Counted from the stretch's first letter, positions 8,153-16,770 are shown. The stretch: 64,000 nucleotides of DNA from Micromonospora narathiwatensis (GCF_900089605.1 NZ_LT594324.1:3968001-4032000); one strand, 5' to 3'. A program made the numbers and translations. The notes: a model not told the origin generated them from the sequence alone.

Positions 8153-9096
8153 GTCGGCGACACCAGTCGAGCCAGGCGGCGGCCGAGCGGGGCGGCGGCC
8201 GCGACGGCGAGACCGAGCACCCGGGCACCGGCCCGGGCGGTCAGCGCGCCCTGCAACGCCGGCAGCCCGGTGATGCCCGCTCCGACGGCGGCGCGTACCC
8301 GGGCCGGTGACGGGTCCGCGAGCACCCGGGCCTGCGCCGACCCGTAGCGGGTGGCGTAGCCGGCGGCGAGCGCGGCGGGCACCGGGTCGGTACGCCCCAG
8401 CGCGGTGGCGGCGACCAGCGCGGTGCCGGCGAGGGTGGCCCGGGGCAGCCGCCGGTCGGCCCCGGAGACCTCGCGGCGGGACAGCGCGGTGACGGTCCAG
8501 GTGTGCGCGGCCACGGTCAGCGCCGCCGGCAGCGCCCGGACCAGCCCGTGTGTGCTCGAGGAGGCACGGCCGGCTCCGCGCGTCGCGCTCCGGGCTGCGG
8601 GCCAGGAACTCCGACTCGCCGACGATCGGCGGCGGCCGGGATCGCGGGTCGGGCCGGGGCTCGCGCCGAGCAGCACGTCCAGGCCCCGACAGGCGGCCAT
8701 CACGGCGGGACCGGCGGCGGTGTTCTTGGCGAGCAGGTCGTACCCCCAGATCGCGGCGGCGAGCGGGACCGCGACGGCGGTGGCCCGCCGGCCCCCGGCG
8801 GCGCGGGCGACGGCGAGCCCGGCGGCGGTCAGCCCGGCGGCGACGCCGAACGCGGCGACCGGGTGGACCCGGCCGGACGGGATCGGCCGCTCGGGGCGTT
8901 CGACCGCGTCGAGCCGGCGGTCGGCCCAGTCGTTGGCGGCCATGCCGGCCCAGTAGAGCAGCACCGACGCCCCGGCCAGCGCGGGCGTACGCCGGTCCAG
9001 CGCGCCGGCCGCCGCCGCGCCGGCCACCACGTCCCCCGGTACGGAGAGCGCGGCCGGCGCCCGGACCAGCTCGGCGAGAACGGCCAGCCGGCTCAT
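8149..9096 (-). CDS. SCO3242-type UbiA prenyltransferase (EboC-like)
   Basis: An intramembrane aromatic/cyclitol-type prenyltransferase of 315 residues with Ala/Leu-rich transmembrane helices throughout. The first Asp-rich motif is clear, NDWADRRLD followed by ERPERPIPSGRV, and a second conserved stretch is WGYDLLAKNT to MAACRGLDVLLGA. It matches the actinobacterial SCO3242 family, the counterpart of EboC, and would transfer a prenyl group from a polyprenyl diphosphate to an acceptor in the membrane. A Ser/Arg/Pro-rich stretch of about 41 residues after VLLGA breaks the helical pattern and looks like an in-frame insertion (8540-8661). The start ATG 9096 overlaps the inositol-phosphate synthase stop (ATGA). 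The acceptor is not known. Confidence 0.87.
   Translation of the reverse strand: MSRLAVLAELVRAPAALSVPGDVVAGAAAAGALDRRTPALAGASVLLYWAGMAANDWADRRLDAVERPERPIPSGRVHPVAAFGVAAGLTAAGLAVARAAGGRRATAVAVPLAAAIWGYDLLAKNTAAGPAVMAACRGLDVLLGASPGPTRDPGRRRSSASRSSWPAARSATRGAGRASSSTHGLVRALPAALTVAAHTWTVTALSRREVSGADRRLPRATLAGTALVAATALGRTDPVPAALAAGYATRYGSAQARVLADPSPARVRAAVGAGITGLPALQGALTARAGARVLGLAVAAAAPLGRRLARLVSPT
8540..8661. repeat. Probable 122-base in-frame insertion within the UbiA gene
   Basis: The stretch encodes about 41 Ser/Arg/Pro/Gly-rich residues between VLLGA and RALPAALTVAAH of the prenyltransferase, in a place where the family has a membrane helix boundary. It contains the unit GCTCCG twice in CGCGCGTCGCGCTC-like sequence. 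It reads as an inserted small element that preserved the frame. I cannot find a second copy in this window. Confidence 0.4.
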
Positions 9097-10241
9097 CGCC
9101 CGGCTCCGGCGTGCAGCCCGGCGACGAAGTCCCGCAGCAGCGCCCACTGCTCGGCCAGCGCGTGGGTGGGCGCGTCGAGCGGGTCCTTGAAGAAGAAGGC
9201 CAGTTCGGCGAGGGGACCGTGGCGGCCGGCGGCGTGCGCGGCGGCGGTCAACCGGGCCAGGTCGAGCACCAGCGGGGCGGCCAGCGCCGAGTCGCAGCCG
9301 TGCCAGGTGAACTCCAACCGCATCCCGGTGCCGAGAAAACCGGCGAAGGTGACCAGGTCCCAGGCGGTCTTGAAGTCGCCGAGTTCCGCCACGTACTCGA
9401 TCCGGGTGCCGCCCTGCGGGACGTAGCCGAGCGTCTCGCCGAGCACCCGCTGCTTGCTGCCCACCTTGGCGGCGTTGGCGGCCGGCTCGGCGAGCGTCGC
9501 GCCGTCCCCGCCGCCGAGCAGGTTCACCCCGGACCACGAGCGCACCGCCAGGTGCCGCATCGCGAACATCGGCGCGAGCACCGACTTGACCAGGGTCTCC
9601 CCGGTCTTGCCGTCGTGCCCGGCGTACGGCAGGCCCCGCTCCTCGGCCAGCGCCGCCAGCGCCGGCAGCCGGGCACCGGTCGACGGGGTGAAGTCCACGT
9701 ACGGGCAGCCGGCGGTGAACGCCCCGTACGCGTACAGCGAGCTGGCCGGCAGCACGTCGGCGGGGCCGGCCAGCGCGTCCCGCAGCGCGGCGAGGTCGTG
9801 GTGGGCCGGATGCGCGGCGGCGGCCGGTTCGGTGGCCGAGACGTTGACCACCACCACCCGGTCCAGCGCGTGCCGGGTCCGGAATTCGGTCAGGTCGCGG
9901 GCCACGGCGGCGGCGCGCTCGGCCTGGGTGCCCCCGGTCGGTGCGGCCCGCAGCGCCGCCTCGACGTCGGCGAGTTCCCCGGCCAGGGCGTCCACCAGCC
10001 GGCCGGGCAGCACCCCGGCGGCGGCGAGCGCCTCGGCCCGCTTGGTGAGCGGGGTGGCCGCCACGTCGTGGCCGCCGAGGACGAGATCGGCGAAGGCCGG
10101 CAGGGCGGGCCCGCGCAGGTCGGGCAGCTCGGTGACGCAGCCGGTCGGACCGGTGAGCCCGGCCCGCAGGGCCAACGCCCCGACGATGCTGGTGGTCGCG
10201 ACCGAGCCGCGCGCTCCCACCAGCCAGACACCCGTACGCAT
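9093..10241 (-). CDS. Inositol-3-phosphate synthase family protein
   Basis: A 382-residue NAD-dependent myo-inositol phosphate synthase-type cyclase (glucose 6-phosphate to inositol phosphate in known members). The N-terminal Rossmann motif is WLVGARGSVATTSIVGA; the active-site lysine region HDGKTGETLVKSVLAPMF, the GVNLLGGGDGATLAEP segment and FTWHGCDSALAAPLVLDLARL are all present. It groups by context with the synthase beside SCO3242-type prenyltransferases rather than with the housekeeping synthase for mycothiol or phosphatidylinositol. In ebo clusters of cyanobacteria this slot holds EboD, a dehydroquinate-synthase-like cyclase. It probably starts the ebo transcription unit, since the 260 bp before it are noncoding and full of inverted repeats. 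Confidence 0.9.
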   Translation of the reverse strand: MRTGVWLVGARGSVATTSIVGALALRAGLTGPTGCVTELPDLRGPALPAFADLVLGGHDVAATPLTKRAEALAAAGVLPGRLVDALAGELADVEAALRAAPTGGTQAERAAAVARDLTEFRTRHALDRVVVVNVSATEPAAAAHPAHHDLAALRDALAGPADVLPASSLYAYGAFTAGCPYVDFTPSTGARLPALAALAEERGLPYAGHDGKTGETLVKSVLAPMFAMRHLAVRSWSGVNLLGGGDGATLAEPAANAAKVGSKQRVLGETLGYVPQGGTRIEYVAELGDFKTAWDLVTFAGFLGTGMRLEFTWHGCDSALAAPLVLDLARLTAAAHAAGRHGPLAELAFFFKDPLDAPTHALAEQWALLRDFVAGLHAGAGR

Positions 10242-10277
10242 CGTGCTCCTCCCCGGTTCTCGTCGGGTCGGTCCGCC

Positions 10278-10450
10278 GGTGCGGCCGGGGAATCCCGGTC
10301 CGGCCGCACCGAACGGCCGTGCTGGTCGTGCCGTTCCGGAGGCTCCGGTGGCACGCTCCCCGAGGTCGACCTCGTCCCCGCCGCAGGGCGCAACCACGGC
10401 GGGCCCTCGCCGGCCGGCATCGGGAAGACTTCTCGGGCGGCGCCCTGCGG
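10278..10450 (-). other. Structured gap between dehydrogenase and ino1-like gene
   Basis: The 260 bp between the dehydrogenase stop and the inositol-phosphate synthase start hold no gene. A perfect 11-bp inverted repeat lies at 10,278-10,288/10,300-10,310 (loop 11) and another at 10,381-10,391/10,440-10,450 (loop 48). On the minus strand the long one comes first, after the dehydrogenase, and could end that transcript; the other sits 37 bases before the ATG and could fold in the leader. The region probably holds the promoter of the ebo genes. Confidence 0.55.
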
Positions 10451-10501
10451 ACGCCGCTGATTCAGGCGGCGCTCCGGTCAGAGCGAGGCGCCGCGTCAGG
10501 G

Positions 10502-11707
10502 TCAGGCGGCCAGTTCGGCCAGCGCGGGCTCCACCTCCGTCCAGGTGGCCAGCTCGGCCGAGCGGGTCACCGCGTCGAGCACGAGCTGGACCTGCAACGC
10601 GTCGGTGAACGACGGCGTCGGGTCGGCGCCGGTGGCGACCGCCTCGACGAAGTCGCGCATCTGGTGGGTGAAGGAGTGCTCGTAGCCGATGATGTGGCCG
10701 GGCGGCCACCAGGCCGACATGTACGGGTGGTCCCCCTCGGTCACCAGGATCCGGGTGAAACCCTGCTCGGCGGTGGGCCGGGTGGCGTCGTAGAACTCCA
10801 GCTCGTTGAGGCGTTCCAGGTCGAAGGCCAGGGTGCCGAGCGAGCCGTTGATCTCCACCCGGAGCGCGTTCTTGCGGCCGGTGGCGAACCGGCTCGCCTC
10901 GTACGTGGCCAGCGCCCCGCCGTCGAGCCGGGCGACGAAGACCGCCGCGTCGTCGACGGTGACCTCGCCCGTCGCCCGGCCGTTGCCGTCGGCCTGCGCG
11001 GCCAGGCCGCTCGACCCGGCCGGCAGCGGCCGTTCCTTGACGAAGGTCTCGGTCAGGGCGCTGACCCCGGTGATCCGCTGCCCGGTGACGTACTGGGTGA
11101 GATCGATGATGTGCGCGCCGATGTCGCCGAGCGCGCCGGAGCCCGCCTTGTCCTTCTGCAACCGCCAGACCAACGGGAACTGCGGGTCGATGATCCAGTC
11201 CTGGAGATAGGCCGCGCGCACGTGGCGGATCTCGCCGAGTCGACCGTCGGCGATGAACTGCCGCATCATGCTCACCGCGGGCACCCGGCGGTAGTTGAAC
11301 CCGCACATGGCGCGTATCCCGCCGGCTCGGGCCGCAGCGGCGGCGGTCGCCATCTGCCGGGCCTCCTCGACGGTGTTGGCCAGCGGCTTCTCGCACAGCA
11401 CGTGCTTGCCGGCGGCCAGTGCGGCGATCGCTATCTCGCAGTGGCTGTCTCCCGGTGTGCAGATGTCGACCACGTCGATCTCGTCGGACTCGACCAGTCG
11501 TCGCCAGTCCGTGGTGTGCCCGTCCCAGCCGAGCCGGTCGGCGGCGGCGGCCACCTTCGGCTCGTCCCGGCCGCAGATGAGCGCCATCCGCACCCGCGCC
11601 GGCAGGTCGTACACCCGATTCACGGTGCGCCACGCCTGGGAGTGCGCGGCGCCCATGAACGCGTAGCCGACCATGCCGACCCGCAGGACTTTGTCGTGAG
11701 TGGACAA
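10502..11707 (-). CDS. Gfo/Idh/MocA-family NAD(P)-dependent dehydrogenase
   Basis: A 401-residue oxidoreductase of the family that includes inositol 2-dehydrogenase (IolG) and glucose-fructose oxidoreductase. It has the N-terminal Rossmann fold ([18 protein letters not shown]), the DICTPGDSH strand, the diagnostic [11 protein letters not shown] motif with the catalytic Lys, and the C-terminal [18 protein letters not shown] segment with the catalytic Asp/His. It is cytoplasmic with no Tat signal, unlike Gfo. It lies 21 bases after the substrate-binding protein of the CUT2 importer and probably oxidises the imported sugar or polyol. Its substrate cannot be read from sequence; inositol is a reasonable guess given the neighbouring inositol-phosphate synthase. 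Confidence 0.92.
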   Translation of the reverse strand: MSTHDKVLRVGMVGYAFMGAAHSQAWRTVNRVYDLPARVRMALICGRDEPKVAAAADRLGWDGHTTDWRRLVESDEIDVVDICTPGDSHCEIAIAALAAGKHVLCEKPLANTVEEARQMATAAAAARAGGIRAMCGFNYRRVPAVSMMRQFIADGRLGEIRHVRAAYLQDWIIDPQFPLVWRLQKDKAGSGALGDIGAHIIDLTQYVTGQRITGVSALTETFVKERPLPAGSSGLAAQADGNGRATGEVTVDDAAVFVARLDGGALATYEASRFATGRKNALRVEINGSLGTLAFDLERLNELEFYDATRPTAEQGFTRILVTEGDHPYMSAWWPPGHIIGYEHSFTHQMRDFVEAVATGADPTPSFTDALQVQLVLDAVTRSAELATWTEVEPALAELAA

Positions 11708-11728
11708 GGTGGGTCTCCCCCCGTTGTG

Positions 11729-12781
11729 TCAGAACCCGAGCTTCAGGTAGTCGCTCGCGTTCTCCTTGGTGATCGTCTCGGAGGCGAGCACGATCTCCTT
11801 CGGAACCTGAAGCTCCACCAGGTCGGACATGCCCCGGTTCTGGCCGATCAGGCGGGCCAGCGAGATGGCCGAGGAGGCCATCGACGGGCTGTACGTGACG
11901 GTGGCCTTCAGGACGGTGTTGTCGGCCTGGATGTCCTCCATGGCCTTCTTCGACCCGGCGCCGCCGACCATGAAGAAGTCCTTGCGGTTGGCCTGGTTGA
12001 CCGCGGCGAGGACACCGATGCCCTGGTCGTCGTCGTGGTTCCAGATCGCGTCGATCTTCGGCAGCGCCTGGAACAGGCCGGTGGCCTCCTGCTGGCCCGA
12101 GTCGGCGGTGAACCTGGCCGCCCGCCGGTTGGCGACTTTCAGGCCGTACGAGCTGAGGGTGTCGGCGAAGCCCTTCGACCGCTCCTGGGTCAGCTCCAGC
12201 TCGTCCATCCCGGCGATCTCCCCGATGACCGGGTTGCTGACCCCCTTGGCCTTGAGCTGCTCGGCGATGTAGGTGGCGGCGGCCACGCCCATGCCGTAGT
12301 TGTCGCCCTTGATCTGGAGCCGGTAGGCCCGCGCGTCGGGGAAGGCCCGGTCCAGGTTGACCACCGGGATGCCGGCCTTCATCGCCTCCAGGCCGAACGC
12401 GTTGAGTTCCTTGCCGTCGTGCGGCAGCAGCACGATCACGTCGGGCTTCTGGGAGATCAGGGTGGACAGCGCCGCCCGCTGGGCCGCCGCGTCCGCGCCG
12501 GCCTCCACGGACTTCAGCTCCACGTCGGAGTACGCCCCGGCCTGCGCCTTGGCGTTGTTGGTGATCGCGGCGATCCAGCCGTGGTCGGCGGCCGGCGCGG
12601 AGAAGCCGATGGTCACCTTCTTGCCGGGCTCGCTGTTGCCGCCGGTCTCGGCGGCCTTGGTCTGGGCGGCGGTGGGCGCGGTCTCGTTGCTGGTGCAGCC
12701 GGCGAGCACGACGCCGGCGGAGAGCGCGGCTCCGCCGAAGAGCAGCCGGCGGCGCGACAGGTCGCGTCCCTGCGTTGTCAT
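11729..12781 (-). CDS. Sugar ABC transporter substrate-binding lipoprotein (CUT2)
   Basis: A 350-residue periplasmic-binding-type lipoprotein of the ribose/galactose (Peripla_BP_4) family. The N-terminus has a twin-arginine LSRRRLLFGG signal and a lipobox LAGC, so it is probably exported folded by Tat and anchored to the outer face of the membrane. TIGFSAPAADHGWIAAITNNAKAQ is the usual first strand, and DVIVLLPHDGKEL and GIPVVNLDRAFPD line the ligand cleft. It delivers a sugar or polyol to the permease at 12,874. Start ATG 12,781. The 92-bp gap before it, unlike the 4-base overlaps elsewhere, may hold processing or translation signals that raise its level. Confidence 0.93.
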   Translation of the reverse strand: MTTQGRDLSRRRLLFGGAALSAGVVLAGCTSNETAPTAAQTKAAETGGNSEPGKKVTIGFSAPAADHGWIAAITNNAKAQAGAYSDVELKSVEAGADAAAQRAALSTLISQKPDVIVLLPHDGKELNAFGLEAMKAGIPVVNLDRAFPDARAYRLQIKGDNYGMGVAAATYIAEQLKAKGVSNPVIGEIAGMDELELTQERSKGFADTLSSYGLKVANRRAARFTADSGQQEATGLFQALPKIDAIWNHDDDQGIGVLAAVNQANRKDFFMVGGAGSKKAMEDIQADNTVLKATVTYSPSMASSAISLARLIGQNRGMSDLVELQVPKEIVLASETITKENASDYLKLGF

Positions 12782-12873
12782 GACGGCCTCCTGGATGAGG
12801 TGGTGGGGTGAAAATGGGTGTGTTGAGCCCGGCCACCGTCGCTGTCGAGGTGGCCGCCGGTGTCGCGGTGAGA

Positions 12874-13971
12874 TCAGGTGGTGGTGGCCCGGTTACGCCG
12901 GAGGAACTGGGTGACGCTGCCGAACTGGACCTGCTGGACCAGGACGGCGGCGACGATGATGCCGCCCTTGACCATGTTCTGCGCCTCGGTGGAGAGGCCG
13001 TTGATGGCGAAGAGGTTGGTGATGGTGGAGAAGATGATCACGCCGAGCAGGGAGCCCACGATGGTCCCCCGCCCGCCGCTGAGCAGCGTGCCGCCGATGA
13101 TCGCGGCGGCGATGGCGTCCAGCTCGTAGAGGTTGGCCATGGCCGCCTGGGCTGAGGTGGCCTGCGAGGTGAGCATGATCGCGGCGATGCCGCAGCAGAG
13201 CCCGGAGAGCGCGTAGAGCATCAGGGTGTGCCTGCGGACGTTGATGCCGGCGAGCCGGGCCGCCTCCGGGTTGCCGCCGACGGCCACCGTACGCCGGCCG
13301 AAGGTGGTGCGGTTGAGCAGCACCCAGCCGGCCCCGACCACGGCGGCGAGGATGTAGACGAGCAGCGGGATGCCGAGCACGTTGGTGCTGGCGATGCCGT
13401 TGATGAAGCTGTCGTTGGAGACCTGGGTCTGCTTGTTGGAGATCTCGGCTGCCAGGCCCCGGGCCGCGACCATCATCGCGAGGGTGGCGATGAACGGCAC
13501 CAGCCGCCCGTACGAGATGAGCAGCCCGTTGACCAGGCCGACCCCCAGCCCGACGGTGAGCGCGGTGAAGATCATCCCGCCGGCGCCGTAGCTCTGGGTG
13601 GCGACCGTGGTGCACCAGACCCCGGCGAGCGCCACGATCGCGCCGACCGACAGGTCGATGCCGCCGCCGATGATCACGAAGGTCATCCCGACGGTGACCA
13701 CGCCGACCACCGAGGCGAGCTTGAGGATGGTGAGGGTGTTGCCCCACACCCAGCTCGCGTCGCCGTAGAGGTCCGGCCGGGTGAGGATGCCGATGACCAC
13801 CAGCACCAGCAGCGTGGCCAGCAGGCCGAGGTTGCGCCGGGCGCCCTCGCCTCCGTCACCGCGCCACCAGGAGAGCCGCGGCGCGTCGGACGTCGCGGGC
13901 TCGGCCGGAGGCGACTGGGCCGGCAGCCCCGCCGCCCGTTCCGGCGTCGCGGTAGGTGTCGTCTCGGTCAT
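12874..13971 (-). CDS. CUT2 sugar ABC transporter permease (RbsC-like)
   Basis: A 365-residue integral membrane permease of the ribose/xylose/inositol type. After about 45 polar residues there are eight to ten hydrophobic helices, beginning with NLGLLATLLVLVVIGIL. The family signature is present: VVTVGMTFVIIGGGIDLSVGAIVALAG, and later YELDAIAAAIIGGTLLSGGRGT. It forms the membrane channel for the lipoprotein and the ATPase. ATG 13,971 overlaps the ATPase stop by 4 bases. Confidence 0.94.
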   Translation of the reverse strand: MTETTPTATPERAAGLPAQSPPAEPATSDAPRLSWWRGDGGEGARRNLGLLATLLVLVVIGILTRPDLYGDASWVWGNTLTILKLASVVGVVTVGMTFVIIGGGIDLSVGAIVALAGVWCTTVATQSYGAGGMIFTALTVGLGVGLVNGLLISYGRLVPFIATLAMMVAARGLAAEISNKQTQVSNDSFINGIASTNVLGIPLLVYILAAVVGAGWVLLNRTTFGRRTVAVGGNPEAARLAGINVRRHTLMLYALSGLCCGIAAIMLTSQATSAQAAMANLYELDAIAAAIIGGTLLSGGRGTIVGSLLGVIIFSTITNLFAINGLSTEAQNMVKGGIIVAAVLVQQVQFGSVTQFLRRNRATTT

Positions 13972-15530
13972 GCCGGCGCGCCTTCCATGAGGGACCCCGC
14001 CATGACGAGGTCGAGCACGGTGTTCTCGTCGATTTCGCCGGCCGGCGCCTCGCGGACCACCCGGCCCTCCCGCATCACCAGCACCCGGTCGGCCAGGCCG
14101 AGCACCTCGGGCACCTCGCTGGAGACCAGCAGCACCCCGACACCGCGTGCGGCGAGGGCGCGGATGACCTGATACAGCTCGGCCCGGGCGCCCACGTCCA
14201 CGCCCCGGGTCGGCTCGTCGAGCAGCAGCAGCCGGGTGTCGCCGAGCAGCCACCGGCCGACCACCACCTTCTGCTGGTTGCCGCCCGAGAGGGTGCGCAC
14301 CGGTCGGCGTACGTCGCGGGGCCGCAACTCCAGGGACTCGGCGATCCGGTCCGCCTCGGCCCGTTCCCGCGCCGCGTCGGTGAAGCCGAGGCGGGCGTAC
14401 CGGCCGAAGGTCGCCAGGGTGATGTTGCGGTAGATCGGCTCGCCGAGCAGCAACGCCTGGCTCTTGCGCTCCTCCGGGGCCATCCCCAGGCCGGCCCGTA
14501 CCGCCGTGTCGACACTGCCCGGGCGCAGCGCGCGGCCACCCACCGTGACCGTCCCGGCCTGGGCGCGCCGCGCGCCGTAGATGGTCTCCAGCAGCTCGGA
14601 GCGGCCGGAGCCGACCAGTCCGGCGATGCCGACGATCTCCCCGGCCCGCACGGTGAGCGACACGTCCGCGAACTCGCCGGTCCGGGTCAGCCCGTCGACC
14701 CGCAGCAGCTCCGCGCCTTCGGGCTCGTCGGCCGGGCGCTCCGGGAAGACGTACTCGATGGTCCGCCCGGTCATCCGGGAGACCAGGTCGCGGGTCGGGG
14801 TGTCGCGGGCCGGCAGGTTCGCCGCGGTGGTCCGGCCGTCCTTGAGTACGGTGACCCGGTCGCCGATCTCGCGGATCTCCTCCATCCGGTGCGAGATGTA
14901 GATGACCGCGATGCCCTGCGCGGTGAGTTCCCGGATGATCCGGAACAGGTTGCCCACCTCGTCGTGGGCGAGCACGGCGCTCGGCTCGTCCATGATGATC
15001 AGTCGGGCCTCGTGGGAGAGGGCCCGGGCCATGCTGACGATCTGCTTGCCGGCGGCGGGCAGGTGCCGGACCAGCCGGCCGGGCGGGATCTCCGGATGCC
15101 CGAGCCGGGCCAGGATCTGCCGGGTCCGCCGGGCCATGTGGCCGCGACGGATGAAGCCGAACCGGCGCGGCTCGTGGCCGAGGAAGGCGTTCTCCGCCAC
15201 CGACAGGTCCTCGACCAGGTCGAGTTCCTGGTAGATCGTGGCGATCCCGGCGCGCATGGCGGCCTGCGGGTTGACGAGGTGCGCCGGCTCGCCGCGCCAC
15301 TCGACCTCGCCGGAATCCGGCCGGTGCACCCCGGCGAGCACCTTGATCAGCGTCGACTTGCCGGCGCCGTTCTGCCCGAGCAGGCAGTGCACCTCACCCG
15401 CGCGGACCTCCAGCTGCACCCCGTCCAGCGCGCGTACCCCGGGGAAGGTCTTGACCACGTCGGTGAGGCGCAGGACCACCTCGCCCGCGACGGCGTCGGC
15501 GGGCGCCTCCACCAGCGGCGCGTTCGTCAT
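13968..15530 (-). CDS. CUT2 sugar ABC transporter ATP-binding protein (RbsA-like)
   Basis: A 520-residue protein with two fused ATPase domains. The first has Walker A GQNGAGKST near residue 52, a YQELDLVEDLSVAEN Q-loop and Walker B LIIMDEPSAVL. The second has the degenerate Walker A GLVGSGRSE and a complete LSGGNQQK signature with LLLLDEPTRGVDVGA. One normal and one degenerate site is usual for RbsA/XylG/MglA proteins. Oddly, the first domain's signature reads LPAAGKQIVSMARA rather than LSGGQ-type, which is also common in CUT2 ATPases. It energises uptake of a monosaccharide or polyol. The start ATG 15,530 overlaps the ROK stop by 4 bases. Confidence 0.94.
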   Translation of the reverse strand: MTNAPLVEAPADAVAGEVVLRLTDVVKTFPGVRALDGVQLEVRAGEVHCLLGQNGAGKSTLIKVLAGVHRPDSGEVEWRGEPAHLVNPQAAMRAGIATIYQELDLVEDLSVAENAFLGHEPRRFGFIRRGHMARRTRQILARLGHPEIPPGRLVRHLPAAGKQIVSMARALSHEARLIIMDEPSAVLAHDEVGNLFRIIRELTAQGIAVIYISHRMEEIREIGDRVTVLKDGRTTAANLPARDTPTRDLVSRMTGRTIEYVFPERPADEPEGAELLRVDGLTRTGEFADVSLTVRAGEIVGIAGLVGSGRSELLETIYGARRAQAGTVTVGGRALRPGSVDTAVRAGLGMAPEERKSQALLLGEPIYRNITLATFGRYARLGFTDAARERAEADRIAESLELRPRDVRRPVRTLSGGNQQKVVVGRWLLGDTRLLLLDEPTRGVDVGARAELYQVIRALAARGVGVLLVSSEVPEVLGLADRVLVMREGRVVREAPAGEIDENTVLDLVMAGSLMEGAPA

Positions 15531-16705
15531 GACGCCTCTCCGAAAGCCAGGTCGCTGGCGAGCACCGCGGCCCCGGCCACCCCGGCGCGGGGACCGAGTT
15601 CGGACAGCACGACCGGCAGGTTTCCGGTGGCCAGCGGCAGCGAGCGGCGGTAGACCACGCTGCGGATCTCGGCGAGCAGGATGTGGCCGAGCTGGGCGAG
15701 CCCACCGCCGATCACGATCATCGACGGGTTGGTGAAGCTCACCAGGCCGGCCAGTACGCTGCCGACCCGCCGGCCACCGTCGCGGATGAGCTGGATGCAG
15801 GTGATGTCCCCCTCGATCGCCCCCTGCGCCACATCCAGCGCGGTCACCGCCCCCCGGGCGGTCAGTCGCTCGGCGAGCGCCGGGGAGACCCCGGCCCGGG
15901 CCGCCGCGGTGGCCTCCCGGGCCAGCGCCGCGCCGCTGAAGACGGCCTCGAGGCAGCCCAGGTTGCCGCACGAGCACATGGGACCGTTCGGGTCGACCTG
16001 GATGTGCCCTATGTCGCCGGCACACCCGTCGGTGCCCCGGTAGACCTCACCGTTGAGGTAGATGCCGCAACCGATGCCGGTGCCGATCTTGATGAGCAGG
16101 AAGTCGTCCACCGAGTGCGCGACGCCGCCGTGCCGCTCGCCGATCGCCATGATGTTGACGTCGTTGTCGACCACGGCCGGGCAGCCGTGCTCCCGGGTCA
16201 GCAGCTCACGGACCGGAAAACGGTCCCAGCCCGGCATGATCGGCGGCGAGACGGGCACCCCGTCCCGGAAGCTCACCGGCCCGGGCACGCCGATGCCGAC
16301 CGCGTCCAGCCGCTCGTACGCCCCGTCCACCTTGGCCTTGTGCAGCAGCTCGTTGACGCGCTGGAGGGTCACCTTCGGCCCGGAGCGGATGTCGGCGGAC
16401 TCGGCGTACGCCGCCACCGGTTCGAGCCGGCCGTTGATCACCTCGACGTCGATCGAGCTGGCGCCCAGGTCGACGGCGGCGAAGCGCAGGTGCGGGCTCA
16501 GCTCGACCAGCGTGGAGCGCCGACCGCCCCGGGAGGCGGCCAGCCCCGCCTCGGCCACGTAACCGAGGGCGACCAGGCGGTCCAGTTCGGCGAGGAGGCG
16601 CGGACGGGGCATCTGCAACCGGTCGCCGAGCTCGGCCCGGGACACCGCCCCCTCGTCCCGGAGCAGTCGTAGGAGCTGTACGTGCAGGGGATCCACTGTC
16701 CGCAC
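15527..16705 (-). CDS. ROK-family transcriptional regulator
   Basis: A 392-residue sugar-responsive regulator. Residues 1-65 form a winged helix-turn-helix (LLRLLRDEGAVSRAELGDRLQMPRPRLLAELDRLVALGYV). The ROK kinase-like domain follows with the FAAVDLGASSIDVEVI nucleotide-binding strand, GIGVPGPVSF, ATG-like IGTGIGCGIYLNGEVYRG, and the zinc-binding CSCGNLGCLEA motif. It is the first gene of the importer operon and probably represses it until the sugar or its phosphate binds. Two inverted repeats upstream (16,753-16,770 and 16,822-16,843) are candidate operators. Start ATG 16,705; a GTG a few residues upstream is less likely. Confidence 0.92.
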   Translation of the reverse strand: MRTVDPLHVQLLRLLRDEGAVSRAELGDRLQMPRPRLLAELDRLVALGYVAEAGLAASRGGRRSTLVELSPHLRFAAVDLGASSIDVEVINGRLEPVAAYAESADIRSGPKVTLQRVNELLHKAKVDGAYERLDAVGIGVPGPVSFRDGVPVSPPIMPGWDRFPVRELLTREHGCPAVVDNDVNIMAIGERHGGVAHSVDDFLLIKIGTGIGCGIYLNGEVYRGTDGCAGDIGHIQVDPNGPMCSCGNLGCLEAVFSGAALAREATAAARAGVSPALAERLTARGAVTALDVAQGAIEGDITCIQLIRDGGRRVGSVLAGLVSFTNPSMIVIGGGLAQLGHILLAEIRSVVYRRSLPLATGNLPVVLSELGPRAGVAGAAVLASDLAFGEAS

Positions 16706-16752
16706 CGGGACTCACCTCCGTATCGGAGTCGTTCACATCGACGCAACGGCGA

Positions 16753-16770
16753 TGTGTCGTGTCCGACACA
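16753..16770. promoter_or_regulatory. Inverted repeat upstream of ROK operon (site 1)
   Basis: TGTGTCG and CGACACA are separated by 4 bases, 48 bases before the ROK start. It is a perfect 7-bp inverted repeat and a candidate operator. Confidence 0.5.

Noticed and set aside
9093..12836. A 1247-residue minus-strand frame ending in the inositol-phosphate synthase
   Set aside because: It runs through the dehydrogenase and lipoprotein genes in the wrong frame; the synthase starts at 10,241.
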